Shown here: positions 39,459 to 48,660 of the stretch, in pieces | Layout of the letters: each line of letters starts with the position of its first letter | Numbering within the stretch: position 1 is the stretch's first letter | Origin: Methylibium sp965279545 | GTDB lineage: Bacteria > Pseudomonadota > Gammaproteobacteria > Burkholderiales > Burkholderiaceae_C | NCBI RefSeq assembly: GCF_965279545.1 | Contig: NZ_OZ257250.1 | Coordinates: 1,674,001 to 1,738,000 of the forward strand | Length of the DNA: 64,000 nt | Direction of reading: 5' to 3' | Translations under genes and position numbers: made by a program | Notes under the pieces: generated by a model | Databases searched by the model: none | The model's input: only the letters and a program-made list of their open reading frames with translations | What the model was told of the DNA's origin: nothing

Positions 39459-40354
39459 AAGGACACGACCTGGGCGAGCTGGTCACGCTGGCGGCCGTGT
39501 GGGGTGCGTCGTTCCTCTTCATGCGCCTGGGCGCGGCCGACTTCGGGCCGGTCGCACTGGCAGGCCTGCGGGTGCTCGGTGCGACCCTCGTGTTGATGCC
39601 GCTGCTGTTGTGGCGCAAGGACCTGGGCGCGCTGCGCGCCCACTGGAAGCCGATCTTCATCGTCGGCCTCACCAACTCCGGCCTGCCCTTCCTCTGCTTC
39701 GGCTATGCGGCCCTCGCGCTCAACGCGGGACTCAGCAGCATCTTCAATGCGGCGACGCCCCTGTTCGGCGCGCTCATCGCATGGCTGTGGCTCAAGGACA
39801 AGCTCAGCGCGCCGCGCGTGCTCGGCCTGCTGATCGGCTTCGGCGGCGTGCTGTGGCTCGCGTGGGACAAGGCCAGCTTCAAGCCCGGGGCGCACGGCAC
39901 GAGCACCGGCTGGGCGATCGTCGCATGCCTGACGGCGACGCTGCTCTACGGCTGGTCAGCCAGCTTCACGAAGCGGCGCCTCACGGGCGTGGCGCCGCTC
40001 GCGGTCGCGACGGGCAGCCAGCTGTCGTCCAGCCTGCTGTTGACGCTGCCCATGCTGTGGTTCTGGCCGACGCGCGCGCCCTCCGGCACGTCGTGGCTCG
40101 CGGTCGTGTTGCTGGCGGTGGTCTGCACCGGCGTCGCCTACGTGTTGTTCTTCCGGCTCATCGCACGCATCGGCCCGGCCAACACCATCACGGTGACCTT
40201 CCTGATACCGGCCTTCGCGATGGCCTGGGGCGCACTGTTCCTGCACGAGCGGCTCACCGCATCCATGATGCTCGGCTGCGCCGTGATCCTGCTCGGGACG
40301 GCGCTCGCAACGGGCCTGCTGCCACGACCGAAGCCTGTGCGCGCCGCCGGCTGA
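39455..40354 (+). CDS. EamA/DMT family transporter
   Basis: A 299-residue inner-membrane protein with ten predicted helices arranged as two EamA repeats. Repeat 1 begins LVTLAAVWGASFLFMR and ends near LGLLIGFGGVLWLAW. Repeat 2 begins WAIVACLTATLLYGWSASF and ends LGCAVILLGTALATG, with the usual PAFAMAWGALFLHERLT. Such proteins export amino acids or other metabolites, but the substrate cannot be read from sequence. The start at 39455 overlaps the ogt stop (ATGA), implying coupled translation. Confidence 0.92.
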   Translation: MKGHDLGELVTLAAVWGASFLFMRLGAADFGPVALAGLRVLGATLVLMPLLLWRKDLGALRAHWKPIFIVGLTNSGLPFLCFGYAALALNAGLSSIFNAATPLFGALIAWLWLKDKLSAPRVLGLLIGFGGVLWLAWDKASFKPGAHGTSTGWAIVACLTATLLYGWSASFTKRRLTGVAPLAVATGSQLSSSLLLTLPMLWFWPTRAPSGTSWLAVVLLAVVCTGVAYVLFFRLIARIGPANTITVTFLIPAFAMAWGALFLHERLTASMMLGCAVILLGTALATGLLPRPKPVRAAG

Positions 40355-40374
40355 TGGTCCCGCCACCGTCGGGG

Positions 40375-40393
40375 GGTGTCCGCAAGCGACACC
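40375..40393. terminator. Hairpin between convergent EamA and mdcH genes
   Basis: GGTGTC and GACACC pair around CGCAAGC in the 81-base gap between the two convergent stops. The stem is short and has no T-tract, so this is only a candidate bidirectional terminator. Confidence 0.3.
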
Positions 40394-40435
40394 GCCATGG
40401 CTTCGCTCACCCGCTTCGGCCCGTCTGCGCAAGCG

Positions 40436-41356
40436 CTATCGATCGAGCGTCTTGCGCACCCATGCCACCACCGCCTCGGCGCTGTGAAATTCATCGACCG
40501 AGCGCACCGGCACGTCGGCGTGGCCTGCCGCCCACATGCGAGACAGCGTGCAGCCCGGACCCACTTCCAGCACGCAGCGCGGCATGCGCTCGGCCAGGGT
40601 CTCGAGGCAGCGATGCCACTGCACGGTGCTCGCGATCTGGCGAGCCAGCGCCCGTTTCAGCGCGAGCGGCTGGCGTTGCCCTTCGCCATCGAGGTTGGTG
40701 ACCACCAGCGCGCGGCTTGCGCGCCAGGGCATGGGTTCGATCAGTTGCGCAAAGGCGTCTGCGGCCACCCGCATCAGCGGCGTGTGCGAGGCGACCTGTA
40801 CCCTCAGCGGCACGAGATCGGCGCCGAGACCGGCGAGTTCGGTCGCCGCCCGCGCGAGCGCACAGGACAACCCGCCGAGCACCCAGCGCTCCGGCCCGAG
40901 GCGTATCGCCACCGCCAGGTCGAGACGGGCGCAGAGCGCTGCGACCACCGCTTCAGGCACCCCGCTCGCCGACACCAGGCCGCTGTCCACGCCCGCCGCG
41001 CTGTCGTCCATCACCTCGGCGCGCCGCCTGGCGAGATGCAAGGCGTCCGGTGCGCCGTACACGCCCACAGCACTGCAGGCAGCGAGTTCACCGACGCTGT
41101 AGCCCGCCACCGCCACGGGCTCTGGCAGTTGCGGCGCCAGCGCCTGCCACGCGGCGAGCGCCACGCCGGTGAGCAGGCACTGTGCAACGCGGTTGCCCGT
41201 CGCCCATTCGGGGTCGTGCAGGCGAGCGCGCCAGTCGGCACCGATCTCGGCCGCCATCAGCGCCAGCGTCGGTTCGGCGAGCGGGTGACGGTCGAGCCAG
41301 CGCAGCATGTCCGGATGCTGGACACCCTGCCCCGGAAACAGCAGCGCGAGGCTCAT
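40436..41356 (-). CDS. mdcH: Malonate decarboxylase, epsilon subunit (malonyl-CoA:ACP transacylase)
   Basis: Loads the malonate decarboxylase acyl carrier protein with malonyl from malonyl-CoA, priming the cycle. It has 306 residues in the FabD-like fold. The start MSLALLFPGQGVQHPDML is the transacylase signature, and the nucleophile serine is in AVAGYSVGELAA. The conserved histidine region is VQVASHTPLM. The ATG at 41356 overlaps the mdcB stop. It is the last gene of the mdcA-C-D-E-G-B-H operon. Confidence 0.93.
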   Translation of the reverse strand: MSLALLFPGQGVQHPDMLRWLDRHPLAEPTLALMAAEIGADWRARLHDPEWATGNRVAQCLLTGVALAAWQALAPQLPEPVAVAGYSVGELAACSAVGVYGAPDALHLARRRAEVMDDSAAGVDSGLVSASGVPEAVVAALCARLDLAVAIRLGPERWVLGGLSCALARAATELAGLGADLVPLRVQVASHTPLMRVAADAFAQLIEPMPWRASRALVVTNLDGEGQRQPLALKRALARQIASTVQWHRCLETLAERMPRCVLEVGPGCTLSRMWAAGHADVPVRSVDEFHSAEAVVAWVRKTLDR

Positions 41357-42258
41357 GACGGGGCGCAGACCCGGTCGAGCAGGCACGCGGCCGCCAGCAG
41401 GTCGGCCGCTCCACCGGGCGACAGGCGGCGCGACACGAAGGCGGCATGGATGGCCCGCGCATGAGCGAGGCCATCGGGCCGCCCCGCGCCACCGGCATGC
41501 AGGAACTCGCGCGCCATCTGCCGTGCGAAGCGCAGCCCGGCCAGTCCGCCGCGGTGGGCCAGGTTGGTATCGTCCAGCACGGACATGATGTCAAAGAGCG
41601 CCTGCAGCCGCGCCCGACGATCGTCGAGTCCGCCGGAGCGCGCCGCCCGCAATGCCGGCAGCGCGATCTCGAACAGCACCGGAAAGCCGAGTGCCGCCTC
41701 TTCCCCCACCGGACGCAGGCCGCAACTGCGTGCGGCCCGCTGGCCGTTCGACGCGGCGGCGTGCCGGCTGCGTTCGCGCAAGGCGTCGCCCCAGTGCATC
41801 AGCAGGGTGTGGCGCACGGCCTGTGGCGTCAGCACCGCCCCGGCGGCCATCAGACGACCCGCAGCCGCGCACAGCAGGCCCAGCGTGAAGACGGCGCCAC
41901 GGTGCGTGTTGATGCCGCCCGTGGCCCGGAGCATGCGCGCTTCGGCCGCCACACCCAGTGCCTGCAGTTCGGCGAACGGCGCACTCGCCGCCCCGGCGAC
42001 TGCAATGCGCGCAAAGTAGTGGCGCAGCGCGAACAGGCTGCGCATGAAGCTGCCGGCATCCATGTCGGTGTGGCTGCCGGTGTCGACGAAGGACACCAGG
42101 CCGGGCTTGGGATCAAGCGCCAGTTCGTCGTAGAGGGCGCCCGTCGCGGCGCGCCCCAGCGCCTGCAGGCGGGCCGCCAGGACAGCTGGCAGGCGCGCCG
42201 TCTCGCCGACCATGGCCCCGCTGCACCGGGGCCCCAACGCCGGCTGCACCGCGCTCAT
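41353..42258 (-). CDS. mdcB: Triphosphoribosyl-dephospho-CoA synthase
   Basis: Makes the prosthetic-group precursor 2'-(5''-triphosphoribosyl)-3'-dephospho-CoA from ATP and dephospho-CoA for the malonate decarboxylase carrier protein. It has 301 residues of the CitG/MdcB family. Motifs include ALYDELALDPKPGLV, DTGSHTDMDAGSFMRS, the ATGGINTHRGAVFTLGLL signature and VLDDTNLAHRGG. Both ends overlap neighbours by four bases (with mdcG and mdcH), indicating translational coupling. Confidence 0.95.
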   Translation of the reverse strand: MSAVQPALGPRCSGAMVGETARLPAVLAARLQALGRAATGALYDELALDPKPGLVSFVDTGSHTDMDAGSFMRSLFALRHYFARIAVAGAASAPFAELQALGVAAEARMLRATGGINTHRGAVFTLGLLCAAAGRLMAAGAVLTPQAVRHTLLMHWGDALRERSRHAAASNGQRAARSCGLRPVGEEAALGFPVLFEIALPALRAARSGGLDDRRARLQALFDIMSVLDDTNLAHRGGLAGLRFARQMAREFLHAGGAGRPDGLAHARAIHAAFVSRRLSPGGAADLLAAACLLDRVCAPS

Positions 42259-42986
42259 GCGTCAACACCGGCGTCGCTGCATTCGACGACAGGCCGCTTG
42301 CACCACGCCGGCGCATCGCTCTGCAGGCACGCTGTGCCGGACTCCAGCGCGACACCATGCAGGCGCTTGACGAGCACCCGGTCCACGTGCCCTCGGCGCC
42401 ACTGCAGCCATTCGCGCCAGGCGACGGCCGCGCCGTCGTCGAACACCAGCTCGCCGTCGAGGCACGGTCCGCTCGGCGGTGCCGCGCACAGCAGTTCGGT
42501 CACCGCGTCGCCCTTCAGAACACCATCGACCGCCACGTGCAGGTCGAGGTCGGACGCCGCGTGCAGGTAGGCAAGCCCCGTCAGCCGCTGCCAGCCGTGG
42601 CTGCCGTGGACACGGGCGGTCACGCCCAGACGGTCCAGCGCCTCGCACCAGGCCAGCCAGGCCCCTCGCACAGGCTTCGGCAGCAGGCCCGCCACGTCCG
42701 CTGCCAAGGGAAAGTCACCGTAGTAGAGCGCCCGATGGGCCGGCACCTGCAATGCGATCTTGCGGCGCCCCCATCTGCCGGGTGCCGCCAACCCGAGTGC
42801 CAGCACCGCCGCAGTACTTGCCCCCACCTGCGTCGGCGCAGCTTGCTGCGTGACCACCAGCGGCAGGTGGTGGGCTGCCCAGTGCGCGACGCACGCACGG
42901 GCCTGATCGTCGCGCGGCTGGCGCTGCACCTCCCCCCAGCCGGCGTCGCCGAGCCAGACCAATCGATGCCGTCGCAGCACGACCAT
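42255..42986 (-). CDS. mdcG: Phosphoribosyl-dephospho-CoA transferase (malonate decarboxylase holo-ACP synthase)
   Basis: Transfers the triphosphoribosyl-dephospho-CoA made by MdcB onto the carrier protein MdcC, releasing pyrophosphate. It has about 243 residues. Typical features are the N-terminal RRHRLVWLGDAGW, RPHD-like DDQARACVAHW, GRWGRRKIALQVP, YGSHGW-like VHGSHGWQRLTGL, SDLDLHV for metal binding and DGELVF. An in-frame GTG directly before the ATG (42989) is an alternative start. It lies 11 bases after mdcE. Confidence 0.92.
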   Translation of the reverse strand: MVVLRRHRLVWLGDAGWGEVQRQPRDDQARACVAHWAAHHLPLVVTQQAAPTQVGASTAAVLALGLAAPGRWGRRKIALQVPAHRALYYGDFPLAADVAGLLPKPVRGAWLAWCEALDRLGVTARVHGSHGWQRLTGLAYLHAASDLDLHVAVDGVLKGDAVTELLCAAPPSGPCLDGELVFDDGAAVAWREWLQWRRGHVDRVLVKRLHGVALESGTACLQSDAPAWCKRPVVECSDAGVDA

Positions 42987-42997
42987 CACCGTGTGCC

Positions 42998-43696
42998 TCA
43001 GGCTGCCAGCACCTGCTCCGCCACCGATGCGGCGAGCCGCCGCCCGCCGCGCAATGCGCCATCGCGGGCCCGCTCATCGGTGGTCGGCGCCGAGCGCAGC
43101 GCGTCACTCAGACAGGCCCGCAGATCACCGCGCCACAGGGCTCGCACCCCCCCCATCGCGACGTAGTTCTCGACGCCCGGGGCGAACACCGGGTTGGCCT
43201 TGGACAATTCCGTCAATCGCTCCTCGGAGATCTTGGTCACGCGCGCCATCGCCGGAATGCGCATGACGCGGATCTCGGCCTCCGGCAGCGCATAGCAGGC
43301 ATCGGCGATCAGGCCGGAGGTGATGAAGCCGCCCGACAGGGCCTGGTCGTAGACCAGGCCGATGACGCGGTGCCCGCGCCGGCGGGCGAGATCGATGCAG
43401 CAGCCCAGATGCGCCATCGCGCGGTTGATGCCCAGCAATTCATCGCGGATGCGCAGCTGCTGTCCCTGCGTATCGATCAGCAGCAGGATCGGCCTGCCGG
43501 GGTGATGCGAGACGGTGTCCAGCACCACGCGCGCCTGCGCCAGCGCCATCGCGACGCCGATCGGCGCATGGTTCGTGGTGCCGACGACAGTGATCGTCTT
43601 TCCTTCGAGCTCCGCGCTGCCGTGCAGAAACTCGCCATCGGCGGTGATGTCGTGCGCAGGACCGAACAGCTGCATGGCCAGGGTGTTCCACTCCAT
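42998..43696 (-). CDS. mdcE: Malonate decarboxylase, gamma subunit
   Basis: One half of the MdcD-MdcE complex that decarboxylates malonyl-S-ACP to acetyl-S-ACP; the fold is that of carboxyltransferases. It has 232 residues. Visible are the GTTNHAPIGVAMALAQA segment, VSHHPGRPILLLIDTQGQQ, the GLVYDQALSGGFITSG oxyanion-type region and YALPEAEIRVMRIPAMARVT. The start at 43696 (MEWNTLAMQLFG) is chosen by homology. It follows mdcD by 10 bases. Confidence 0.93.
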   Translation of the reverse strand: MEWNTLAMQLFGPAHDITADGEFLHGSAELEGKTITVVGTTNHAPIGVAMALAQARVVLDTVSHHPGRPILLLIDTQGQQLRIRDELLGINRAMAHLGCCIDLARRRGHRVIGLVYDQALSGGFITSGLIADACYALPEAEIRVMRIPAMARVTKISEERLTELSKANPVFAPGVENYVAMGGVRALWRGDLRACLSDALRSAPTTDERARDGALRGGRRLAASVAEQVLAA

Positions 43697-43706
43697 CGCT
43701 TCGTCC

Positions 43707-44606
43707 TCAGCCAGTGATGGCAGCCGCCGCGCCCGGGCGCAGGGCGCGCACGGCATCGGCATTCAGATCGGGAATCCGCCCGGCATCGTGCACGCCGATG
43801 CGCTGCCACAGCGCGATGGCGTCGCTGCCGGCCGGCGCCTGCGCCAGGCGCTGCACCAGTTGGGCATGCTCCTGCTCGAGCGACGCCAGGCTCACCGGAT
43901 GCGAAGCGTCCGCGGCGTCGACGGCCGCTGCCGCCGCGGCCCGGAATGCGGCCACGTCGTCGTCGACCAGCACGTCGCAGTCGCCCGTGAGGTAGCGGTG
44001 CTTGCCGCCGGTGGTGCGCCACACCAGCGCGCGATCGCGCGAGTCGAACTCCTCCACGCCATGGGAAGCCTCGATCACTTCCGGGCCCGACATCGACAAG
44101 CGTGCGATGTCGCTCATGACGATGTGGTCGGCGCAACGTGCCACGATGCCCATGCCGCCGAAGCAGCCGTTCGCGCCGCCGATCAGCACGATCACCGGAA
44201 TGCCGGCGTCGCGCGCGTCGAGCACGGCCCGCATCACTTCGGACACCGCAATCAGGCCGGCGTTGGCTTCGTGAAGGCGCACGCCGCCGGACTCGGCCAG
44301 CAACAGCACCGCCGCCGGCCGGTCGCGCAAGGCGCGCTGCAGCAGGCCGGTGAGCTTGGCGCCGTGCACCTCTCCCACGCCGCCGCCCATGAACTCGCCC
44401 TCCTGCGCGGCGATGAACACCCGCTTCGCGTTCAATCGCCCCTGGCCGATCGCGATGCCGTCGTCGAACGCCGACGGCACGCCCAACTGCGCCAAGTGCG
44501 GGCTCATCACGCGGGCAGCGGGCGGCAACCATTCCTCGAAGCTGCCCTGATCGAGCAGCAGGGCCACGCGCTCGCGCGCCGTGCACTCCGCGAAGCTGAT
44601 GTTCAT
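43707..44606 (-). CDS. mdcD: Malonate decarboxylase, beta subunit
   Basis: Carboxyltransferase-type subunit that acts with MdcE in decarboxylating malonyl-S-ACP. It has 299 residues. It begins MNISFAECTARERV with an SFEEWLPP stretch, and contains EGEFMGGGVGEVHGAKL, LLLAESGGVRLHEANAG, LIGGANGCFGGMGIVA and ARLSMSGPEVIEASHG, the beta-subunit crotonase-like core. Its ATG overlaps the mdcC stop. The frame is open far upstream through mdcA, which is coincidental at this GC content. Confidence 0.94.
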   Translation of the reverse strand: MNISFAECTARERVALLLDQGSFEEWLPPAARVMSPHLAQLGVPSAFDDGIAIGQGRLNAKRVFIAAQEGEFMGGGVGEVHGAKLTGLLQRALRDRPAAVLLLAESGGVRLHEANAGLIAVSEVMRAVLDARDAGIPVIVLIGGANGCFGGMGIVARCADHIVMSDIARLSMSGPEVIEASHGVEEFDSRDRALVWRTTGGKHRYLTGDCDVLVDDDVAAFRAAAAAAVDAADASHPVSLASLEQEHAQLVQRLAQAPAGSDAIALWQRIGVHDAGRIPDLNADAVRALRPGAAAAITG

Positions 44607-44923
44607 GGCGCGGCTCCCGCCAGTGCGGACGCAGCTTGGTCGAGACGCAGGCTCACCACCGCGGGCGTGGCACCCATGTCGTTGATCGACACGGTGGCGC
44701 CGGCCAGGCCATGCCGCTCGTGGAAGTCTCGCACCACGGCTTCCCAGATGGCGCCGAAACCGCGCGCCGAGGTTTCGATCCGGAAGGCACAACCCTCGGA
44801 GGCCGCGGGCTCGACCAGCACCTCGAGATTGCCCGAAGCGACCACCCCGACCAGGATCGGCGCAAAGGGCGGCAGCCGGTGGCCGCCGGAGAACTCGTAG
44901 CGCAGTGTTTCCATTCCAGTCAT
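44603..44923 (-). CDS. mdcC: Malonate decarboxylase, delta subunit (acyl carrier protein)
   Basis: Small carrier protein that holds acetyl or malonyl on a 2'-(5''-phosphoribosyl)-3'-dephospho-CoA arm. It has 106 residues. The attachment serine is S30 in VGVVASGNLEVLVEP, matching the serine region of characterised MdcC proteins. The C-terminal part includes INDMGATPAVVSLRL. The ATG at 44923 has a TGAGGA site at good distance; an ATG at 44914 would give a three-residue shorter protein. It overlaps mdcD by four bases. Confidence 0.93.
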   Translation of the reverse strand: MTGMETLRYEFSGGHRLPPFAPILVGVVASGNLEVLVEPAASEGCAFRIETSARGFGAIWEAVVRDFHERHGLAGATVSINDMGATPAVVSLRLDQAASALAGAAP

Positions 44924-44932
44924 GGCCCGTCC

Positions 44933-46615
44933 TCACCAGTTGCGGAACTTGCTCGGCGGCTGGTAGAGCCCGCCGGAGGCCTGCACCAGATCGCGCATCG
45001 AGCGTGCGGCCAGCAGATTGCGCGTCGCGTCGCGCACGTCGATGCCGATGTCCACCGGCCGGCGGATGACGCCGCGGTCGCGCAGGTTCTCCACCAGGCG
45101 CCTGTCGCGCGCCAGCCCCACCGGCGTGTAGCCTGCCACGCCGCGTATCGCCTGCTCGCGCTCTTCGTCGGTGCGGCACAGCAGCAGGTTGGCCACACCT
45201 TCTTCGGTCAGGATGTGCGTCACGTCCTCGCCGTAGATCATGATGGGCGGCAGCGGCATGTTCGATTGCTCGGCGAGCGTCCAGGCATCGAGGTGTTCGA
45301 CGAACGCCGGCTGCATGTGCTCGCGAAAGGTCTCGACCATCTGCACCACGAGCTTCTGGCCGCGCGGCGTGCCGCGCGCCCCGGTCAGTCCATCGCGCGC
45401 CTGGCGGCCGGCCTTGAGCCAGGCCGCGCTGGAATGGCGCCGGCCGCGCGCGTCGGCGCCCATGTTGGGCGCGCCGCCGAAGCCGGCGATGCGGCCCAGC
45501 GTGGCGGTCGAGCTGTTGCCCGCCAGGTCGATCTGCAGCGTGGAGCCGATGAACAGGTCGCAGGCGTAGTGCCCCGCCGCCTGGCAGAACGCGCGGTTGC
45601 TGCGCAGCGATCCGTCGGCGCCGGTGAAGAACACGTCCGAGCGAGCGCGGATGTACTCCTCCATGCCGAGCTCGGACCCGAAGGAATGGATGGACTCCAC
45701 CCAGCCGGCTTCGATGGCCGGGATCAGCGCCGGGTGCGGGTTGAGTGCCCAGTGCTTGCAGATCTTGCCCTTCAGGCCCAGCGACTCGCCATAGGTGGGC
45801 AGCAGCAGTTCGATCGCCGCGGTGTCGAAGCCGATGCCGTGGTTCAGTCGCTGCACGCCGTACTCGGCGTAGATGCCCTTGATGGCCATCATGGCCATCA
45901 ACACCTGGATCTCCGAGATCTGGGCCGGATCGCGCGTGAACAGCGGTTCGATGAAGTTCGGGCGCGGCGCCAGCACCACGAAGTCGACCCAGTCGGCCGG
46001 CACGTCGACGCGCGGCAGCGTCTCGACGATCTCGTTGACCTGGGCGATCACGATGCCGCCGCTGAAGGCCGTCGCTTCGACGATGGCCGGCGTGTCTTCG
46101 GTGTTCGGGCCGGTGTAGAGGTTGCCCTGCGCGTCGGCCGCCTGAGCGGCGATCAGCGAAACCTTGGGGGTCAGGTCGACGAAGTAGCGGCCGAACAGCT
46201 CCAGGTAGGTATGGATGGCGCCGATCTGCAGGCGATTGCGCGAAACCAGTTGCGCCAGGCGAGCGCCTTGCGGTCCCGAGAACGAGAAGTCGAGCCTGGA
46301 GGCGATGCCGTTCTCGAACACGTCCAGGTGCTCCGGCAAGGACAGCACCGACTGCACCATGTGCAGGTCGTGCACGCGCTGCGGGTCCACCTGCACCAGC
46401 GTCTGCGCCAGGAAGTCGGCCTGCTTCTGGTTGTTGCCTTCGAGGCAGACCCGGTCGCCCGGCTCCAGGACCGCGCCGAGCAAGGCCACGCACTGTTCGG
46501 TCGCGACACGCTTGCCGTGCAGCGCCCTGCCCAGGACTTCGGCCGCGCGCGTCAGCCGCTGGGCGCGGTTGACGGCACGGGTGTTCCACGCCGGAAGTTC
46601 TCGGGGTGCGTTCAT
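44933..46615 (-). CDS. mdcA: Malonate decarboxylase, alpha subunit (acetyl-S-ACP:malonate ACP transferase)
   Basis: Exchanges acetyl for malonate on the carrier protein, releasing acetate; a CoA-transferase-like enzyme. It has 560 residues, family length. Typical stretches are LGRALHGKRVATEQC, CLEGNNQKQADFLAQ, HTYLELFGRYFVDLTPKVSL, GLGFDTAAIELL-like IGFDTAAIELLLPTYGESL, GSTLQIDLAGNSSTA and PAFVEHLDAWTLAE. The start at 46615 (MNAPRELPAWNTRAVNRAQR) fits MdcA N termini. It is the first decarboxylase gene, 43 bases after the TRAP large permease gene. Confidence 0.96.
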   Translation of the reverse strand: MNAPRELPAWNTRAVNRAQRLTRAAEVLGRALHGKRVATEQCVALLGAVLEPGDRVCLEGNNQKQADFLAQTLVQVDPQRVHDLHMVQSVLSLPEHLDVFENGIASRLDFSFSGPQGARLAQLVSRNRLQIGAIHTYLELFGRYFVDLTPKVSLIAAQAADAQGNLYTGPNTEDTPAIVEATAFSGGIVIAQVNEIVETLPRVDVPADWVDFVVLAPRPNFIEPLFTRDPAQISEIQVLMAMMAIKGIYAEYGVQRLNHGIGFDTAAIELLLPTYGESLGLKGKICKHWALNPHPALIPAIEAGWVESIHSFGSELGMEEYIRARSDVFFTGADGSLRSNRAFCQAAGHYACDLFIGSTLQIDLAGNSSTATLGRIAGFGGAPNMGADARGRRHSSAAWLKAGRQARDGLTGARGTPRGQKLVVQMVETFREHMQPAFVEHLDAWTLAEQSNMPLPPIMIYGEDVTHILTEEGVANLLLCRTDEEREQAIRGVAGYTPVGLARDRRLVENLRDRGVIRRPVDIGIDVRDATRNLLAARSMRDLVQASGGLYQPPSKFRNW

Positions 46616-46658
46616 GACCGGGTCTCGGATCGGTTTCTGGGCGGGCGACGTGGCGCGC

Positions 46659-48020
46659 TCAACGGCCGGGGGCCGCAACCCCCATCACCAGATCGGGCAA
46701 GGCGGTGGCAATGCCGGGGAACACGCAGATCAGCACCACCGACAACAGCATCAGGATCACGAAAGGCAGCACGCCCCAGATGATGTCGTTGAGCGGGATG
46801 TCGGGGGCGATGTTCTTGATGACGAAGATGTTCAGGCCGACGGGTGGGTGGATCAGCCCGGTCTCCATCACGATCGTCATCAGCACGCCGAACCAGATCA
46901 GGTCGAAGCCGGCGGCCTTGAGCGGCGGCAGGATGATCGGCGCCGTCATCAGGATGATGCTGACCGGCGGCAGGAAGAAGCCGAGCAGAATCACCATCAG
47001 CAGCACGGCGAAGAGCAGCACCCATTTCGACAGCTGCATGCCGACGATCCATTCGGCCGTGGCCTGGCTGATGTGCAGATAGCTCATCACGTAGGAGAAC
47101 AGCAGCGACATGCCGATGATGAACATCAGCATCGTCGACTCCTTCAGCGTCGACGTGAGGATGGGCGCCACGTCCTTCGGCCGCCAGACGCCGTAAATGA
47201 CGGCGATCAGCAGCAGCGCGAGCAGGGCGCCCAGGCCGGCGGTTTCCGACGGCGTGGCGAAGCCGCCGTACAGCGCGACCATCACGCCGATCAGCAGCAG
47301 CACGAAGGGCACCACCCGCGGCAGCATCTCGAACTTCTCGCGCCGCGTGAAGGTCTCGTTCGCGAGCAGGGCCGACGCAGCGCCGGAGCGCTTGTACTCG
47401 GCCTCGGCCAGCGTGTACTCCTTGCGGTAGCGGATGGCCGCGTAGCCCGCGAACAGCGCCACCAGCAGCACGCCCGGGAAGATGCCGGCGAGGAACAGCC
47501 GGCCGAGCGACTGCTCCGCCGCCACGGCGTACAGGATCATCGTGATCGACGGCGGCAGCAGGATGCCCAGCGTGCCGCCGGCGGCGATGATGCCGGCCGC
47601 GAAGCCCGGCGAGTAGCCGCGCTTGCGCATCTCGGGAATGCCGGCGCTGCCGATGGCCGAGCAGGTCGCCGGGCTGGAGCCGGCCATGGCGGCGAACAGC
47701 GCACAGGCAAAGACGTTGGCGATGCCCAGGCCGCCCGGGATGCGCCCCATCCACACATGCATCGCCGCGTACAGGTCCTGGCCGGCGCGCGACTTGCCGA
47801 TCGCCGCGCCCTTCAGGATGAACAACGGAATCGACAGCAGCGTGATGCTGGCCATCTCCTCGTAGACGTTCTGCGTCACCGTGTCGAGCGCCGAGGCCGG
47901 CATGAAGAGGTACATGAACAGCACCGCCACGCTGCCGAGCGCGAACGAGATCGGCGCGCCCGAGAACATGAACAGCAGCGTCACGACGCCGAACAGCGAA
48001 CCCAATGCAAGCATGCTCAT
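46659..48020 (-). CDS. dctM: TRAP transporter large permease (DctM family), probable malonate uptake
   Basis: Large membrane subunit of a tripartite ATP-independent periplasmic transporter, which carries out ion-coupled uptake. It has 453 residues and about twelve helices. DctM signatures include FMFSGAPISFALG, NVYEEMASITLLSIPLFIL, the GSSPATCSAIGS motif, GTLGILLPPSITMILYAV and HPPVGLNIFVIKNI. The start at 48020 has a GGGAG site five bases upstream. It lies between dctQ and mdcA on the same strand; the mdc operon has no mdcLM or mdcF transporter, so malonate is the likely substrate. Confidence 0.92.
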   Translation of the reverse strand: MSMLALGSLFGVVTLLFMFSGAPISFALGSVAVLFMYLFMPASALDTVTQNVYEEMASITLLSIPLFILKGAAIGKSRAGQDLYAAMHVWMGRIPGGLGIANVFACALFAAMAGSSPATCSAIGSAGIPEMRKRGYSPGFAAGIIAAGGTLGILLPPSITMILYAVAAEQSLGRLFLAGIFPGVLLVALFAGYAAIRYRKEYTLAEAEYKRSGAASALLANETFTRREKFEMLPRVVPFVLLLIGVMVALYGGFATPSETAGLGALLALLLIAVIYGVWRPKDVAPILTSTLKESTMLMFIIGMSLLFSYVMSYLHISQATAEWIVGMQLSKWVLLFAVLLMVILLGFFLPPVSIILMTAPIILPPLKAAGFDLIWFGVLMTIVMETGLIHPPVGLNIFVIKNIAPDIPLNDIIWGVLPFVILMLLSVVLICVFPGIATALPDLVMGVAAPGR

Positions 48021-48087
48021 TGAAACTCCCTTGGCGCTGCGCGCCGCCCCCCGAGGGGGAATTCGCCCTTGGGGCGGTCCTGCGGGT

Positions 48088-48660
48088 TCATGCAAACACC
48101 CCTTGCTTCTTCTTGATCAGACCGTTGAGGCGAGCCGTCAGCTGCACCAGCAACTGAAGGCTGAGCAGCGTCATGCCGAGCGACATCAGGCCGTAGGGGA
48201 TCCACAGCGGCGGCGCCCACGAGGACGAGGTCGTCTGGCCGTCGACCCAGGCCTCGTGGAGCAAGGTCCACGATTTCCAGGCGAAGAAGGCGCAGAACAG
48301 CACGCACATCAGATCGACCACGGCGAGCCGCCAGCGATTGACCGCCCCGGGCAGCAGCCCGGCGATCGCCTCGATGCCGACGTGCCCGCGCAAGGATTGC
48401 ACGAAGGCGCCGCACAGGAAGGTGGCACCGACGAGGCAGAACACCGCCGCCTCGTCCTGCCAGTCGGTGGAGGCCTTCATCACGTAGCGCGACACGACGC
48501 TGTAGGTCAACACGCAAGAGGCCACGAGCAAAGCCACCATGCCCAGCGTGACCATCGCCTGGTTGACCCACAGCAGCGCGCGCGCGACGGGCTTGAGCAG
48601 CTCGGGCGTGTCGGCGTCGATCTCGACGAGCGCCGGGCCGTTGTCGATGCCGTGGCTCAT
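48088..48660 (-). CDS. dctQ: TRAP transporter small permease (DctQ family)
   Basis: Small membrane subunit of the same TRAP transporter. It has 190 residues and four predicted helices (near ALLWVNQAMVTLGMVALLV, FCLVGATFLCGAFVQSL, LAVVDLMCVLFCAFFAW and PYGLMSLGMTLLSLQLL). It carries the DctQ-type SRYVMKASTDWQDEAAVF and LRGHVGIEAI. The start codon overlaps the dctP stop (ATGA), and dctM follows after 67 bases. Confidence 0.9.
   Translation of the reverse strand: MSHGIDNGPALVEIDADTPELLKPVARALLWVNQAMVTLGMVALLVASCVLTYSVVSRYVMKASTDWQDEAAVFCLVGATFLCGAFVQSLRGHVGIEAIAGLLPGAVNRWRLAVVDLMCVLFCAFFAWKSWTLLHEAWVDGQTTSSSWAPPLWIPYGLMSLGMTLLSLQLLVQLTARLNGLIKKKQGVFA

Noticed and set aside
43707..46589. A 960-codon minus-strand frame spanning mdcA, mdcC and mdcD
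   Set aside because: Only its last 299 codons are real (mdcD). The upstream part is an out-of-frame reading of mdcA and mdcC, so it is not a fusion protein.
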